DNA of 64,000 nucleotides from Camarhynchus parvulus (Eukaryota; Chordata; Aves; Passeriformes; Thraupidae), in NCBI RefSeq assembly GCF_901933205.1, contig NC_044601.1:44799376-44863375 (forward strand). Reading direction: 5' to 3'. Under the pieces are notes generated by a model. That model was given only the letters and a program-made list of their open reading frames with translations. It did no database searches and was not told the origin of the DNA. Made by a program: the position numbers and the translations under genes. Positions 12,871 through 27,255 of the stretch are shown here, one piece after another (position 1 is the stretch's first letter; every line of letters begins with the position of its first letter).

Positions 12871-15800
12871 GTTTGGGGTTGTTTGTTTCATTATTTTGGG
12901 TTTGGATTTTCTTGTATTTTGACATTTATTTTCTTTGAAATACTCAGCAGAGCAAGCACTCCTGAAATCCTCATTCATTTGATGCTCTTGACTTCTCTAA
13001 GACTTCCCCATAACTGGAGATAATTGTGTTAGGCCCCATACATGTATTAAAGACTACAGCCAGTAGTCACAATGTAAAGTAATTGAATGTGATAGAGCAT
13101 GCGGATTGACACATGACCTTACAGTACTTCAAAACTGTTATCAATAAATAAAAAGTGCGTGTTATGATATGTAGCGAAGAATAATTTGGAGGAAAGAAAA
13201 GCAGACCTCTTCGGTTTGTTAGATTTCCTCTTTTCTCCCAAAAGCTGAAATGGGTTTTGTTTTCAGACTGTACTCTTTTTATTTTAACAAAACACCTTTG
13301 CTAAAACTGCTATTGTTTTGCAAAAAAGCATTTGGTTAAGATTTAAAGCACAGGGAAAAAAAACCCACTTACAGGAAAAACCTCAGACTACACTAGAAAT
13401 CTTGTTACTAGGATTTCTTTAGCTCTACATTCACCTTTGGTCCATCAGGGCTACTTGCTTTGGTTCATACACCATAAGCATACCCTGATACAACTCTGCT
13501 TGTGATCATTCTGTATGAGCATACAACCAGAATATCCCTTCTGAGAAGTTGCCAATCATGCAACAGTGTTGCAGGATTCCTAAATATTTCTGAAGAAGCT
13601 GTCTGTGTTCTAAAACTTCTTTAATGCAATAATTTTTAAAAAACAACTCACAGATTATGAAGATCTTTTCCTTTTCTTTTCTTTTACTTCTCCCATGTCT
13701 GCTTGAAACACAGATTTCCTTTTTATCTTCCTTGCCAACAGCTGTCACTGAACCAGATACATGGAGAGATAGTCACATGAAGATCACCTGTGTGTTAACA
13801 ACAACAATTTGCTTCTATAACCTAAAAAGTGAAAAGTCTTCAATCTCTGGTGCATCTCATTTTCACATCAACACAATGTCACTGAAGGATAAGATTTGAA
13901 GCGATTTGCAATTGCAAGAGAGATCACAACCTATTGAAGAATAAAGTGGGAGATAAACATTTCATAAATGTATCACCCATTCTTGGAAAGCACAAAAAAT
14001 GTTCATTTTGTAGGCTTTTTATTGCATCCTGTCTATCTTTGATATAACGATCATAGCCTCATGAGTCCTTCTGCCATTCCCTCGGAAGACAGAAGAAACT
14101 CAGGTATGGCCATTTATGTCAAAGGGGTCTCTTCAGATGAGTACCACAAAGAACACGTGTGCAAACACATAGCAGTGCTTGCTAACAGGGGACCTCCCCA
14201 TGCCCCAGTCATAGCCCCTTGCAGGGGCTGGTCAATCAGGAGAAGAAATGCTGGGGAATTTTTGCTCCCTCCACCAGCTGGCAGCCCCTGCTGCTGGAGT
14301 TCAAGAGAGTGGAGCTTCTGCAAATGTATAGTCTCAATATTTTGGACCACTTTGGACTTGTAACTGCAGGAGACAATGCAGAAGAGCCAGGAGAGCCTGA
14401 GCTCTCACAGAGTTAATGGAGAAAAAGACAGGACTGTTCAGTATGCAAGTTAGAGCACATACATTAGTTGTCTAAAATTAGAGTGTCAACACATCTCTAG
14501 GGAGCTTATGTTGCCTAGATAAGCTCTAATTGTCTTATGAAGCATCCTAGGAGTTGATCACAGCTCAAAGGAGAAATTGAATCCACAGCAACCCTCACTT
14601 TTTTCATGGCTGTCTCTCTTTCCTCTCCATCTAGCCCTGAAATGTCTCTGGGACCTGTTGGCAAATGAGAAAGAGTATGAGAGAACCTGCTGTATGTCTG
14701 TGACCTCCCTAGCAGGCTTCCCAGTGCTAAAAGTCATTCTTCCAGCTGGGCTGCAATGGGGCAAGAATGAGCTACTGGTGACAGAGGAAATGAAATTTTA
14801 GGACAGACCTGCAGCACATTGGGCAGGATGTGCTTTGGGCAGGAGATGCAGAGACTGTGTGCTTAAACGTCCCACCTGGAACAGTGATTCATCATCCCAA
14901 ACTAAAGGAATAGTCTCTGTTTGCCAGGTCACTTAGAAATGGCACCACTGCCGCAGACAATCCGTGTAGAGTGGGGAAATCAGGACTGCAACGTCTTGAG
15001 CAGGTTCTACTGCAAAAATGTCATGTCCTGAAGCCACAGGTGCATGAATCAACCACCTTCTGAAAGGAAGGTGCATGAGGAAGGAAGGGGAGAGGTGATG
15101 TTTTAGCCTGTCATTCTAAGGCCACCTGGAAGTCCTGCGGAGTTCTTGGATCAACAGCTCCACATCTGCACCAAAGAGCACTCCTGGAACAGCCGGGGAC
15201 TCCCACCCTCTCATTCCCTTAGGCAAAGCTAGAGTCAAGTGGTCATTAGTTCTTCCCTTCTTGATTTATCTTGCTGGTTTGCTGCTGTGTCTTGGAACAG
15301 CCCATAGAAATAGACTTCCTACTTTTATATCCTTTTTTTGCTACAGCAGAACAATAATATTTGGTCTAGATGTACTTGTGGGGTATTCTCCAAAGAATCA
15401 GTAGATTTTATTTCTGTGTTTTGGATAAAACCCTAGATAAGTAGATTGCAGCATATAGGCCTGGTTCTTACAGTATCAAAATTTTACTTTCAGTGTACAA
15501 ATAATTCTCCAACCACAATTTACTGAGGGAAGATTTTCTCAGCTTTACAGAAGATGACAGCAAAACACAGCGCTGTAGTTCCTCAAACATAACCCAGTAC
15601 TTGCAAGGTGCTGAATTCACCGATCCTCATTAAAAAGAAGAAGTGAGGATGTTCAGCTTCATGCTTTGTACGGGCCTCTTCTATTCCCAACCAGAGAAAC
15701 TGTGATTTGAAGAGTCAAATAGTGAAGCCAGTACTCCAAAGATGAGTCACTCTCTTCATTGTCACAGCAAATGTCCATGCATTAGTGTTTTGCATAATCT

Positions 15801-18800
15801 GTTCCCAAGCTAAATCTCTTCTCACCATGTTTTAAAAGGTGTCCAACTTGTGGTTTGAAATTCTAAATTCAATATTTAAGTGCACAGGTTTTGTTTATGT
15901 GATTTCTTATTGGAATTCAAAAACATATCAAGTAGACGTGAGTCTAAGAGTCTAGCATAAGACTCCTGTGCTAATTCTTCCAGCTTCTGATCTGCCTTCA
16001 ATGAGTTGCCCCATCTGCCTTACTTTAGTACACCAGGTGTTTATTTTGTCCCAAAATCACACATTTGATAAAAACAGTGCTCTATTGCTACTGGATAGAA
16101 ACTCTGTAGTTTAATATTTATCCTCCTCTTATAGTTTTCATCTGATTATAGGAATGGATTATGCCAAAATAAACATAAATGCTCAATAAAAGAACTTTCT
16201 ATGTAGCATAGGGTGGAGATCCTACTGTTAAAAATTTTGAGGCTGAGATGTAGCCAAACACAGAGCTTCCAACAGTCTGTAAAACTTTCCCTTTTTGAGA
16301 TGATATTTTCCAGAATTTGTAGGGCCCTCCTTGGGATTTGAAATGGGCCACAATGATATACTGCAACAAATTAATTAAAACCAACCAGCATGAAAATACT
16401 ACTAGTTAAGCTTTGTGAAAACTCACAAGAGGACTCTTTCAGCTACCAGCCTCAGCCTTACATGCTTACCTTGTCACATCTCACCCAAGGAAAAAAAAAA
16501 TTATGTTAATATATAATTATGCTATTACAACACCTGTTTTACATACAAATTGTCTGTAGGGCTCTAAGAAAACAGATGATTTTTTTTTTTAATTTCACTG
16601 CCTGGTTGGCTTTACTCCAGACAAGGCCCTCTCCAACTGGCAGAGCAGACAGCAGGCTTTCCACCTGAAATCCACAGAAGTGCCTGTCCCTAGTAGCCAC
16701 GATCCAGACATGTACTCTCCTCATCCACCCTGAAAGCAGGGTCAGCATCATGTTACTGACTGTCTGCAGATAAAATTCACCCTGTTGAGATGATCTGGGA
16801 GAGGGATACTTACCCAACATTCTTTGGCATGACTTAGGGTTGGAAATAAATCCAACATGGTTGGAAATAAATCCAAATCCAGCCATGCATGATGTAGGAA
16901 AAAGCATGTTTCAGCAATTAGTTGTGTGGAGCTTCTCTGTCCCAAGCAGCAAAAAAGAATAAAAAACCCATAATATTTTGGTATTCCAGTTAATAGACTA
17001 AGACTCAATAGTTGGTGTTTAGTGTGCTTTTTAAAATCAATAAATTTTTTTAAGACTGATCTCTCCCCAGAGATCTTAAAGAAAACAAGACTATTTAAAA
17101 TGTTTGTAATTTAATTTGAATTGGAGCATTTTTTAAAGGTTTTTTTTATTTCTTTAGGGTTTTGACTGTTGTTAGTTTAGTCCTTTTGAGTCAGTTCTCT
17201 ATTCTGGCTTTTCTGCAATTAAATCTAAGAGAAACATGATATATGAAATAACATGGATTTCTGAAGAGCAAACTTTGTGAACAACTACAAATTTTAACAA
17301 AAAGTGTCCATACTGCTAGATTGCTATATTAATAGAACTTTTTGTTTTCCTGCAGCGTATTTAGAGGCTGAAGTATCTCGTCCATGGTTCCACTCACTGT
17401 TGAGGCTCAGTGTCTGAGATATGTGTTACCAAACCAGCTGCTGTGTACTAGAAACACAGTCATTTTAGAGAAGGGTTATTTTTAAAAAGCCCTTCGATTT
17501 GAAACTACAGGAAAATTGAAAGTTAACACAATAGAGGTAAATCAGAATGTAACCAGGACAACATGGAATAAATCTCTTATTATTGTGCCAAGTGCTGATG
17601 ATTTTTAGTCAAAACTTTGAATGCAGGACTTTTTATCACCTTGCCTGAGTGCAAATCCTTGCTTCAATTAATAATCTGTTACTACTAAATTATCAGCAAT
17701 AAGGCTTTGGAATAGCTTATTAACCACTTCAGAAGGTTGTTCTGCTGGTCAGGTAGTTTCACAAGAAGCTTCACAAAACAGTGGGGATATTTAAATGTGG
17801 CAATACATTTTCAAGGAGAGATTGAAAGACATGTTTGTGACATGATATATTTAGTATGAAAGAGCTGGAGAAGCTTTTAAAAAACCTTAGACCTTCTATT
17901 TGTCTTGCATGGCTTATTTATTTTCAGTTCTGTTTCATGTTTTCTACAGCATCTGAGTTCGAACTAACTATATATTAACACACTCATCACTTCAAATTTG
18001 AAAGAATATTCTTAAGAGACTTTCTTGGTGCTAATTTTGCATTTATCTTACAGGCAAGGGGAAATTCGGGTCTTCTGTTTCTTATTCAGCTTGCATATGC
18101 AAGAAAGATCAGCCATAGTCTGTCTCTAGTTGTGGGAAGGAATTTTTCACATGGGTGTTTGATTAGGAATAGTGAGATGAAATTAAGAAAAGGAAATTTT
18201 AGGATGGATGTCAATAACACCTCTGTGACAGCAAGACATTTTGAATTGTGAAATAGTCTTCAAAAGCAAAAGTTGGAAACTCCAGTACTTAGGACTTTAA
18301 AGATGACTGGACAACTATGTAGTGGAAATTGTAACACAGGGAATAAGCAAGCCATGTGGGCTGAAAGGTGTTACGCCTGAGATGACTTTTGTATTCTATA
18401 TCTGCATTTCATTGTGTGGAACTGCAGCAGCTCAATGCTGCAAGTTGAGGTCTACCCAGAATTATGACAACCTGTAGCAGCATGAGCAAACAAGCCTTCT
18501 GCAGCCACTGGGGAACCGTGGCACAGCTGGGGACAGTGGGAATGCAAAGACAAGCACCAGGCCGCTCTCGTCTTTCTTGCTTGATGTACAGGAGCACACC
18601 TGTATCTCAACACTGGTAGAGCTTCACTTCCATAAGTGCATGTATCTCCTTGCTCTGTCTTCCCACTACTGTGGGAATGGTGGAAAACTAACATAAAGGT
18701 ACTTTGCTTGGAGCCTGTTCTCTGGTGGTGAAAGTTAACCATGGGAAATGTGTAAGTATATAAAATCTTAGTAAAACTGATGAAAATACCCATGCTGCTG

Positions 18801-21800
18801 CCTCTGATTCTGACTCCTAAATGAACTTTGCAGCTTTCTCCACAGCACTTTGTCTCAACAACAAAAATTTTTTGCCCCCCTCTTCCTGAACTAGAACAGT
18901 TATGGAACCAAAAATACAAAAGGAAAAGACAAAAATACCTGTACAGGGGCAGTCCCTGTTAGGGAGAAAGATAGGGCTCATCTGATGCTGTGAGCATGTT
19001 GTAAGCCTTCCCATTTGTTTCCCAGCTCTGTCAAAAACACAGAAATACAGGAGTCAACCTAGCACTTCACAGCAAACCAGGTATTGCAGTGTATACTGTG
19101 AAAATCACTGCTGCTCCTCTGGAAATTGTTTAAAATTCATGGGTCATTGATGAGTCAGTGGTTGTTTTTCTCCTGGATGTGCTCTGCAGTATGTCAGTGG
19201 TTATCTAAATATGACCCCTAGTGTTCAACATGCATGACAATAACTCCAGAAAATTATTGTCCTTACTAGACTTCCCTTAAGAAGAGGGTCATCTTTTCTG
19301 GTTATCCCAATATTTTACCTGAAAAAAATTTTCTAAATTATTCCTGATCATAAAGTTAAATTTGTTGAAGATATTGCTTTCAAAGCACAAAATACTGGAG
19401 ACTCAACTGAGAATTTTAGAAACAGTTGTTACAACTGGAAATAATCTACATTGAAAATTTATATTCCTGTCTGCATGGAAAAATATTGTTAATGGTAGAG
19501 CATCAGTGGAAGCAGTTGTACACTTCTATCCATTGCATTTAAGGACAGGGATGAAGACTTTATAGTACAAGATGGATGCTGAGAAAGGACTTCTTTATTT
19601 TTTGTTTTTTTCTTGGTCCCGCCACTAATTTTCTGGTATGTTTTTCATTTGATCATTTAACCTCTGTGTCCTTGTGTTTTCATCTTGACAAAATGCACAG
19701 ACACATTTCTTGTATGAGGTTTGTGACGTTTAACAATTGTCTGTAAAGTTGCATGACATCTGAATAAAAAGCAAAATAAAACTGAATTATTACCTGATTT
19801 TTTTAATTGTAGGAAAAAGCTGAGAGAAACTCTACATATATTCTATTTGCTTTAAACAATCTGAGACACAACATGGGACCATAGGCTGCAGAAGAATGCA
19901 AGGCCACTAGATAAAACTGTGAAACTAGATAAAACCTTTGCATTAGGTTAAGGGAGGAAGGGGAAAGGTGCAGTGCTTCAATGTCCAGGCTACAGATGTT
20001 TAACACCTGCTCCACTTTGAGCAAAGATTGACACAGTTAAACTTCTGCTTTAGCAATGTTTCTTTCTTCCTGATACTTGTGATATTGCCACATGTCTTTT
20101 AGAAGGACAGACAGCAACAATATGGTCAAAACAGAGGTCACGGAAAGCTTAGAGAATCAGCAGTGACAACCTGCTTTGCAATGCAGTCATTTGCTGATTG
20201 TTTTACAGTATGCGAGTCTGTGGATACAAACAAACAGTTTATCACATCGTGACAGAGAGGAATATGCATGACATGTATTGTGAAAACATGTAATAGAGAC
20301 TCCTGCTTCCTGATTGTCTTTGTTAGCTCTATGCACACAAGCGTCTTGCAAACTTTACTACTTTGCATCTTGCTCAGATATGGAATAGCTCCAGCAGGCT
20401 CATTTCCCATCTCATCTAAGTGCCTTAAGCAGTAATGCATATTTTGGATGTGCTCTCAAAGCCCTGTGGTTTCTTTGCTTGAGTATTGTTATCACCAGAA
20501 AAATCAATGTCACTTCAGCTCTGGCCTACAGGTCCCTTTTACAGTATGCTGTTTCTTACAGTCTTGTAAGAAGCAGCACAATTTGTTGTTATGTAAATGT
20601 TTATTTGTGCCCATTAAATTTGATCTCCCTCATAGGAAAGCATGCATCTCCTGGGGGCAGAAATCATATATTATTTTTAATTTCATGGCCATACTCCTAT
20701 TAGTGCTTTTGAGCTTAAAAATTGAGTGCTACCATTTCCCAGTGCTCCCATCTTACTTGCCTATGTCAGTGAGACAGGAAATGGGTCCAAACTGTTGCTT
20801 TGAAAAGCTGGTGGTGGATGTTGTAAAGGCTTTCTTCTTTATGGCTTTTTCCTTGATTCCTCATGCCACAAACGGGGAGGAACCCCAGAGGCATGCACAT
20901 ACCTTGTATATAGATGTGAACCAGTTTGTGCTTGCAGCCAGGGTAAGCATGGTGTTCAAGGCTGGAGTTTATTTCTTCAGTTAACATAACCGGTGTCCTT
21001 TCTGTCTGAGGATAAACCTCATTCTGGGTGCACACAGTGTGAGAATCTTTTGCTTCCTTACGGCATTCAGCTCAAGGGTCACATCCCTCAGACGGCCTGT
21101 GGCCAGAGTCACAGCAGGGAATTGTCACCAAGGACATCATTTATGACTTTCCCTGGAAGGAAACATTTTGATGCAGGACCAGAACCAAAGGGTCAGCAAG
21201 GAAGATAACCAACCCACCCTGATGATCTCTTCTGCCCTGCCCTGACACAGTTCTGGTACAGATGGTCCTGGTGCCCCAGTGTGAGTGCAAGTGTGAAAAT
21301 GAAAGCCAAGAAGGGGCAAGATACAACTTTAGGAAAGGGCACAAAGCCACAGACAATGGGGAGACATTTCCATCACTAGGACATCCAGGGTTCACTGTGG
21401 TGGATCACATAAAGTGAGGGAACATCATCTGCACGGGACGCCCACTCCAAGGCCAACTCTAATGTAACCATGGGATTATGGCTGGGACATATGGTTCAGA
21501 TAAGATCTTTTAGGAACATGCAGTCTGCTGCAAAAATGTTTGGTCAAGCATGGGTTCAGACACTTTGCCATTGAATGAAAACCTGCTATGGGCTTCAAAG
21601 GGAGCAGTAAAAGGTCCCTCCTGTCTTTCTCTTGCTTTGACCAAGGATCATAAAAAACACTCTAAGCAGCAGCAGTAAAATTAACACATTAGGATGCTAT
21701 CAGCAGAATCTGCAGTTCTGTGTTCTGTCTCCCAGACAGATCAGCAGCAAGACAGAAGGGGTTTTCTACATGCCAAGCATTCCCAAACATTGTGGAAAAA

Positions 21801-24794
21801 TTTTCCCATCCTTTTTTTCCCAAAGTTGCCTGTTTTCCAAACAGTGATTGAGTGCTGGTGGTATGTTTCTGAGTGCTTGGATGTGAGCAGACCTGTTTGT
21901 GCTGATGCACTGCAAGGTGAAAGCTATTTTTTGTTTTCAGAGGATAAAAATGGCAGAGTTTCAGTTCTCACCTTCTTAGTCCAGAACTTCTATTGCTGAT
22001 GAGTGTTAAACAAACTGTGGGTATACTTGTAACTATTGCAATTATTGCTGGTCTTTCCAAAAGTCCTAGATTTGCTTCCCCTCCACACTCCCATAGAATT
22101 ACTAGGGTTTTAAAATCTTTTTAAGTTTGCTATAAAGTGTAGAATTTGGGAAAGTTTTGAAAACACCTGTGCTGCTCTCTGATTTGTCTGTGCCATTGCC
22201 CTTGTGCTGAGTGGCTGTGAGGTTCTTGCCTCACCAAGTCACAGGCAGTTCAGTCACAGCACTTACATTATGCTCACCCTGGTCAGTGCCTGATAATGGC
22301 AATAGTTGCGGCTCCACATGATTTCAAGATTGGGTGGAAAAGGTTATAGCAGAGACAGGTCATATAACATCCCATCCTGGCACTGCAAAGCCATGTTCTC
22401 TCATGTCCAATGACTGGAAGTGCCTCTAACATTTACCAAAATTTTGTTTCTGTCATCACATATCTGATGAGAATCTGGCCACGCTATATCGCCATCACTG
22501 GAGGGGTTGTGAGGTCTGTTGTCTTAACAATCTGCTGTCCACAGCAATCTCCCTGCCTGTCCCTGAGACTCTTTTTTTGAAAAATCAAAAGACTCAGTTT
22601 ATCCATTAAATTTTGAGGGCTGAATATAAAAATTCTGCTACATACTGAATGGTTTAATGTTTAGAGGCAGACAAAACACAAGAAAATATAGCAGCAAAAA
22701 ATATCTAAGATAAATATCAACTTCTTTTAAAAAGTTTGGTTTGATTTGTTTGTTTGCTCCCTTTCCTGCTGTAGTGCTTTCACACTCCCAGGGGTTTTAA
22801 TAGAACTTCTGAAGTCTGCACTTTGGCCCTGCAATTAGAAGAAGGAAAAGATAATTTGAGTGGATGGATTTTTAAGTTTGATTGAAAAGCTCTGCTCATA
22901 TAAATTAAGCTGTGCTGATTTATACCAGAATATTTGGCCCAACAACTTAGTATAACATCACAGATGGTATATTATCTGCGATCTGACAGTCATTTGCTAT
23001 TCCATTATGGTGCGAACCACAGTTCGTTAAATAAGACATAAAACTACAGTTTTCTCAAGTTCCAGAAAAATGAACAGATGAATTCTGAAAATAATGAACT
23101 ACAAAGATAAAGTGATTATGTTCAGCATTAATAATAACAAAAAAAGAATTTGCATCCTAAGCAGAGCTTCTGTATGTCTTTCTGCTAGAGATTGATGGCA
23201 CAGATAAAACGTAATGTCACTGAGAATAGGATTTCCTTGAGCAATACAAAGGAGAAAGACATACAATTAAAGCAGCATTGCATTCAGTCAGAAGGTCAAG
23301 TTCAGTGTAATGTTTTCCATTGAGCAAGATCCAAAGTTATATAGTCCTGAGCCTGTACATTTCACAAACAATGTAGAGCTTCATTGGCATGCATTACCTA
23401 TGCCTGTGTATAGTGTACGGCCTGGAAACAAATGCAGATCTTAGGAGTCTGAGGGCTTTGTCGTAAAGCTTCTGAGATAGTGTCAACCTGGCTCTGAGCC
23501 CAGCAGGTACCTGGATATAAAAGTGATGAAGATGTAACTACATGGAGAGACTCAAAAAATGAGAAAAGAGGAGCTCAAGCACTCCAAGGCAGCCACACTT
23601 CCCATCAGGTCACAACATAAGCAGTGCTCGAAGAAAAACAACCTCTGAGGTATCAGAGGCTACTGCTGTTCCTGTCCCAGGTCCCAGCAATGGTCCTAGT
23701 AACCATAATTGTTTTCAGGCAGGCAACCATAAAGTTCCCTTTTCTCACCTAGATATTACAGAACACCTTGGTAAAAGAATCTCTGCATAGAATTACAAAA
23801 ACATGTTAAGATGACTGTAGAGGAGAATGAATGCTTTCCCTCTCAAAAGAAAATATCAGAAAAATGTTTTTAAAAGTTTTAAAAAAAAAGTTGTGTAGTC
23901 CATCACTTTTGCTGGGTGGGAAAATAAGGGAAATTTTCCATGCTTCTTTTGCTTCTGTGTTTTTCTCTTTTTATGACTCTCTGCTGTTTTCTTCAGTTTT
24001 GCTTGACTTTGCTTGGATCCTTTGAGCTTCTTCAGGTCCATATTAAGACAGAATACTCCAGGCACAAAATCTGAGATTTCACTCCCAGTGTGACAGAATG
24101 AGTTCTTGCTGAGGGAGGCATCTTCATCTTTCAGATCAGGTCTCCTGTAATCACAAAATATGACAGGCCTGAAGCCATCTGTCAAAAAATCTAAGTGTGA
24201 ATGTTATAAAATTAGCCACACAAGGAAATATGTACCTGTACCTGGGTGTGCATGTGTACATCTTAAACCAACAGAGAATTACCAGATTCGAAGCTGATCA
24301 TTTTATTGTTGATTATTGAACCTGTTTCATTACTTCTTATTGCTCTGGGAAAAGCACTGGATCTTAAGCTCAAGTCATAGAGGTAAATAATTGAATGCCA
24401 ATGTCATCTTTCTATGCTAGAAATACATTGTCATTTTGTTGCTTCATAATCACTTTTTCTCCTTTTTGTTATTCTATTTTTATAAGAATGTTAGGAAATA
24501 TGTAAAGGAAACATTTCATTTTTTTCATTATTAAATTACCATAATCTTAGCTTTGCAGCTAAGAGGAAGGACTGTATTGATTGCAATATGTGCTGCACTT
24601 GGCCACGTCTGAAAGTCAATCCTTTAGCAGTCAGTGTTTCAAGTTCAATTTTAAGGTAAATCTGAGGGTTTTTTTAAAAAGACCTGGTGGATTATTTGTC
24701 ATTCATCTTGAGTGAGGTGTAGAGCTGGGGCACCTTCAAGGAGTGTGAGGGGGTGGGTGAACACATAGCTTCCTGTCTACCCCTTCCCTTACAG
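12871..24794. other. Non-coding DNA, nothing recognised
   Basis: No LTR, CR1 or RNA gene is recognised. The longest non-repeat frame (20,448-20,984, plus, 178 codons) has no motif, signal peptide or splice context that makes it credible. A small 18-bp tandem duplication lies at 16,838-16,876. More GC-balanced patches near 14,100-14,420, 18,400-18,620 and 21,050-21,480 have no identity I can assign. Confidence 0.5.
16838..16876. repeat. 18-bp direct duplication, 21-bp period
   Basis: GGTTGGAAATAAATCCAA occurs at 16,838-16,855 and again, identical, at 16,859-16,876. It is a simple local duplication with no sign of function. Confidence 0.85.
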
Positions 24795-24852
24795 ACTCCC
24801 ACCTCCGACTATTACATGAAATTTGCTTTACAAATATCTTTGGAACAACAAG
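24795..24852 (+). other. Weak candidate exon (58 nt)
   Basis: A pyrimidine-rich stretch ending CTTCCCTTACAG precedes 24,795, and CAAG followed by GTACAAA ends the segment at 24,852. The segment is open in the frame reading TPTSDYYMKFALQISLEQQ. Both splice dinucleotides are present, but the donor is weak and I do not recognise the peptide. Segments like this arise often by chance in 64 kb. It lies just upstream of an LTR, so it could equally be an exon of a non-coding transcript or nothing. Confidence 0.12.
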
Positions 24853-24932
24853 GTACAAAACCACAGGGGAGGTCTTGCAATATTTTCTTAAGAATAGCTG
24901 CATCTGGTTTGCTCTGTGATTGCCTGGGGAAG

Positions 24933-25565
24933 TGTCCTAGGGTGACATTATGATGTTTGTATCCCCAGTCGCCTGTTCTGTTTGTGCTGGATATTATATT
25001 CTGTGCCTTCAAGACTGGCTCTGAGAGCAAAGGCAGGGAGAAGAAGAAGCATGGAGTTTGTTGTCAGCCTGCACTCACTCCTCCACATTCAGCTGGAAAA
25101 CAGAACTCTACTGTGGTGTCTGGGCATGGACAGGGCAGAACACGGCGCTCCGTTGTTTTTTACTTGGTTTAGCTAGCTGAGGCAGAGAAGTTCCGTGGAC
25201 TGGTTTTCTTTCCCTTTTCTTGGAACCGTTAGAACCTGCTCTGGACTGGGACCTGGGGAAACACTGAGAGCTTGCACTTTGTAGCTTTCTGGGGCCTTCT
25301 CTGGGCAGCAGCATTTCCCAGTGCCGAGGGGCTGATAGCAGAGCAACCACCCACAGGAGAGACTTTCTGAATTTGTCATCTGGTATTGTTCATTTTTTGT
25401 GCTGGGGTGTGCTTTGCCTGTTAAATAAACAGGTGTTTTCCACTTCTCTCCGAGGAAATTCTTACCGAACTGGTTGCAGGGAGGGGTCGTGTGGGTTTGC
25501 TTTCTGGGGGGGGGGGGGAGGGCCTTTTTGGAGGTTTTCTAACAAATTTTCCCTAAACCAGGACA
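24933..25565 (+). mobile_element. LTR, TGTCCT...AGGACA family, plus orientation
   Basis: The element starts TGTCCTAGGGTGACATT and ends CCCTAAACCAGGACA, so its termini are the inverted repeats expected of a retroviral LTR. AATAAA at 25,424-25,429 lies about 135 bp from the 3' end and fixes the orientation. A long G run (about 25,506-25,518) lies in the 3' part. The same family occurs reversed at 35,085-35,744; both share the block around TTTAGCTAGCTGAGGCAGAG. I see no matching target duplication (GGAAG on the left, TCTAG on the right). It may be old, or an end product of recombination between two insertions. No internal proviral sequence is attached. Confidence 0.85.
25424..25429 (+). promoter_or_regulatory. 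LTR polyadenylation signal AATAAA
   Basis: A canonical AATAAA within GTTAAATAAACAGG sits at the position expected for the end of the R region of this LTR. In the reversed copy at 35,085-35,744 the equivalent site reads GTTGAAGAAACAG, so the signal is lost there. Confidence 0.6.
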
Positions 25566-27255
25566 TCTAGAAAGACCTTCAGAAGGCAATCTCCTCAAGC
25601 TCTCACAATCTGAAAGTTTCATTATTTATTATTTTCTTTCTGTAGCTTCTTGTGGTTGTTGTTTGGTTGGGGTTTTTTGATTTTATTTTTCTCATGCAAA
25701 GCACTCCAAGTGACCAAGTTCAGAAAATGTGCTTAGTGGTTAGAAGTGTCCAGGTTCTGTGTCCCAGTCAGGCACTGACTCAACTTGGGTGATTCAGGTA
25801 ATTCCTCATGTTTCATTTTCTTCCTTATACAACAAAACTACTTCCAGAATGTTTCTTAACGCTTAATTTATTCATGACCATGAAGACCTTAAAATCATCA
25901 AACAAAAGGCATAAAGTAAATGTGACATGTTACTGATGTTCTCCTTACTTATTATTCATCGTAACTGAAAATGGAATAAAAGCCAAATATTAGGATTGAA
26001 TTGTGTTGCTAAAATAGATAAGTGTATTTCTAAACTTATCATTTCAAGGGTATCTAATTTCCTTTAGTACAAATAACAGATTTGACCTGCAAAAATTAGG
26101 GCCTGATTCAGTCAATCCTCCTGCACATAGGTAAATGCGCTGTGATGGAGTAGTTGACTAGATGAGAAAGCCAGATTAGATCCTTAATATTTCCACCTTC
26201 CTGCACTGAGGTTTGTATTTCATTACATTAATTGAAATATTCTGGTGTATATTATCTCTTTGAACCATATATACAGTAGATGTTAATGAGACTTAACATG
26301 TCACACCATACCACAAAGCTACTACAGGCTATTAGCTTTGTGTCTATCAGTATGATTTCCACCTGAAAAGTAGTAAACTATATCTTTAGTGTAAGTAAGT
26401 TCTTTGTATAATAACTTCTTGATGATTTCCATGTATTTCACTGATTGCTAAGTATTCTTGTTTTGTGTGTTTGATGAGGAAGTGCTGCTAAACTCCTACA
26501 TGCTTGACATTAAATTATATCATGGGAATATTGAGAAAGGAAATTATCCCATTTAGATTAAATAACATTACTGCTTTGAAAAGTTATCCAAATTTGACAG
26601 AATAACAATTTCACTAAAGCTATTATACTTTATAAGATGAAATGACAGGAATTCTGAAGTTTACTGTTTGTGTACTCAGGCTGACCTGATGCCTTTTAAT
26701 CTATCAGTTTAGTGACATCAATTATGGAAAAAAGTAATAAGATTGATTGATTGATTGGTTGATATGAGTGGGACACGACCTTGTGCTGAATGGAATAGGT
26801 GAGTAGACTTTGATTGGGTTCTGAGCAGGGACTTTGCCCTGAGATGGCATTTGGAATCAGATATTTCATACTCTTTGTCCTGACAACACTGGAAAAGGGC
26901 TTGCCATATTCTTGGAAAAAGTCTGGGAGAAAAGTGGCCCAGAAACAGATCTATTTTCTTGTGAGAATCTTTTCTAAAGTAGTTGCCTATAACTATTTTC
27001 CATCTGTACTATTAGCTTCAGATGAAGGTGGCGACTTTACATATCTTCTTTGTCCTCTTTGTACTTGGGGAAAATTTGTATCCCACTGCAAGTCTACACT
27101 GAAACTTTTGCAATTACATTTTCATTTTGAAGTAGCAGTGACTGAAGGAAAGACCGGAGAATGAGATCGAGCTGTACAGAGGGGTTCCCAAGTTCAGGAA
27201 CCTATCCAGCAGCCCCTAGACCTCATCACAGTTCTGAAGCCATTGGACAACAAAC
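25566..27255. other. AT-rich non-coding DNA
   Basis: No gene or repeat family is recognised. The only simple sequence is a short GATT run at 26,742-26,765. The 116-codon open frame at 26,814-27,164 (plus) has no recognisable domain. Confidence 0.55.

Noticed and set aside
12575..13023. Open frames encoding KEGR or LPSF repeats on both strands
   Set aside because: They are translations of the GGAA microsatellite. A 4-bp unit read in triplets gives a periodic peptide without any gene.
13657..13899. Short frame starting with a signal-peptide-like hydrophobic stretch
   Set aside because: It is 80 codons with no further domain, and T-rich DNA readily encodes F/L runs; no splice sites or homology were recognised.
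20448..20984. 178-codon plus-strand frame, the longest outside repeats and the provirus
   Set aside because: No domain, no splice or promoter context, and a composition typical of random avian DNA.
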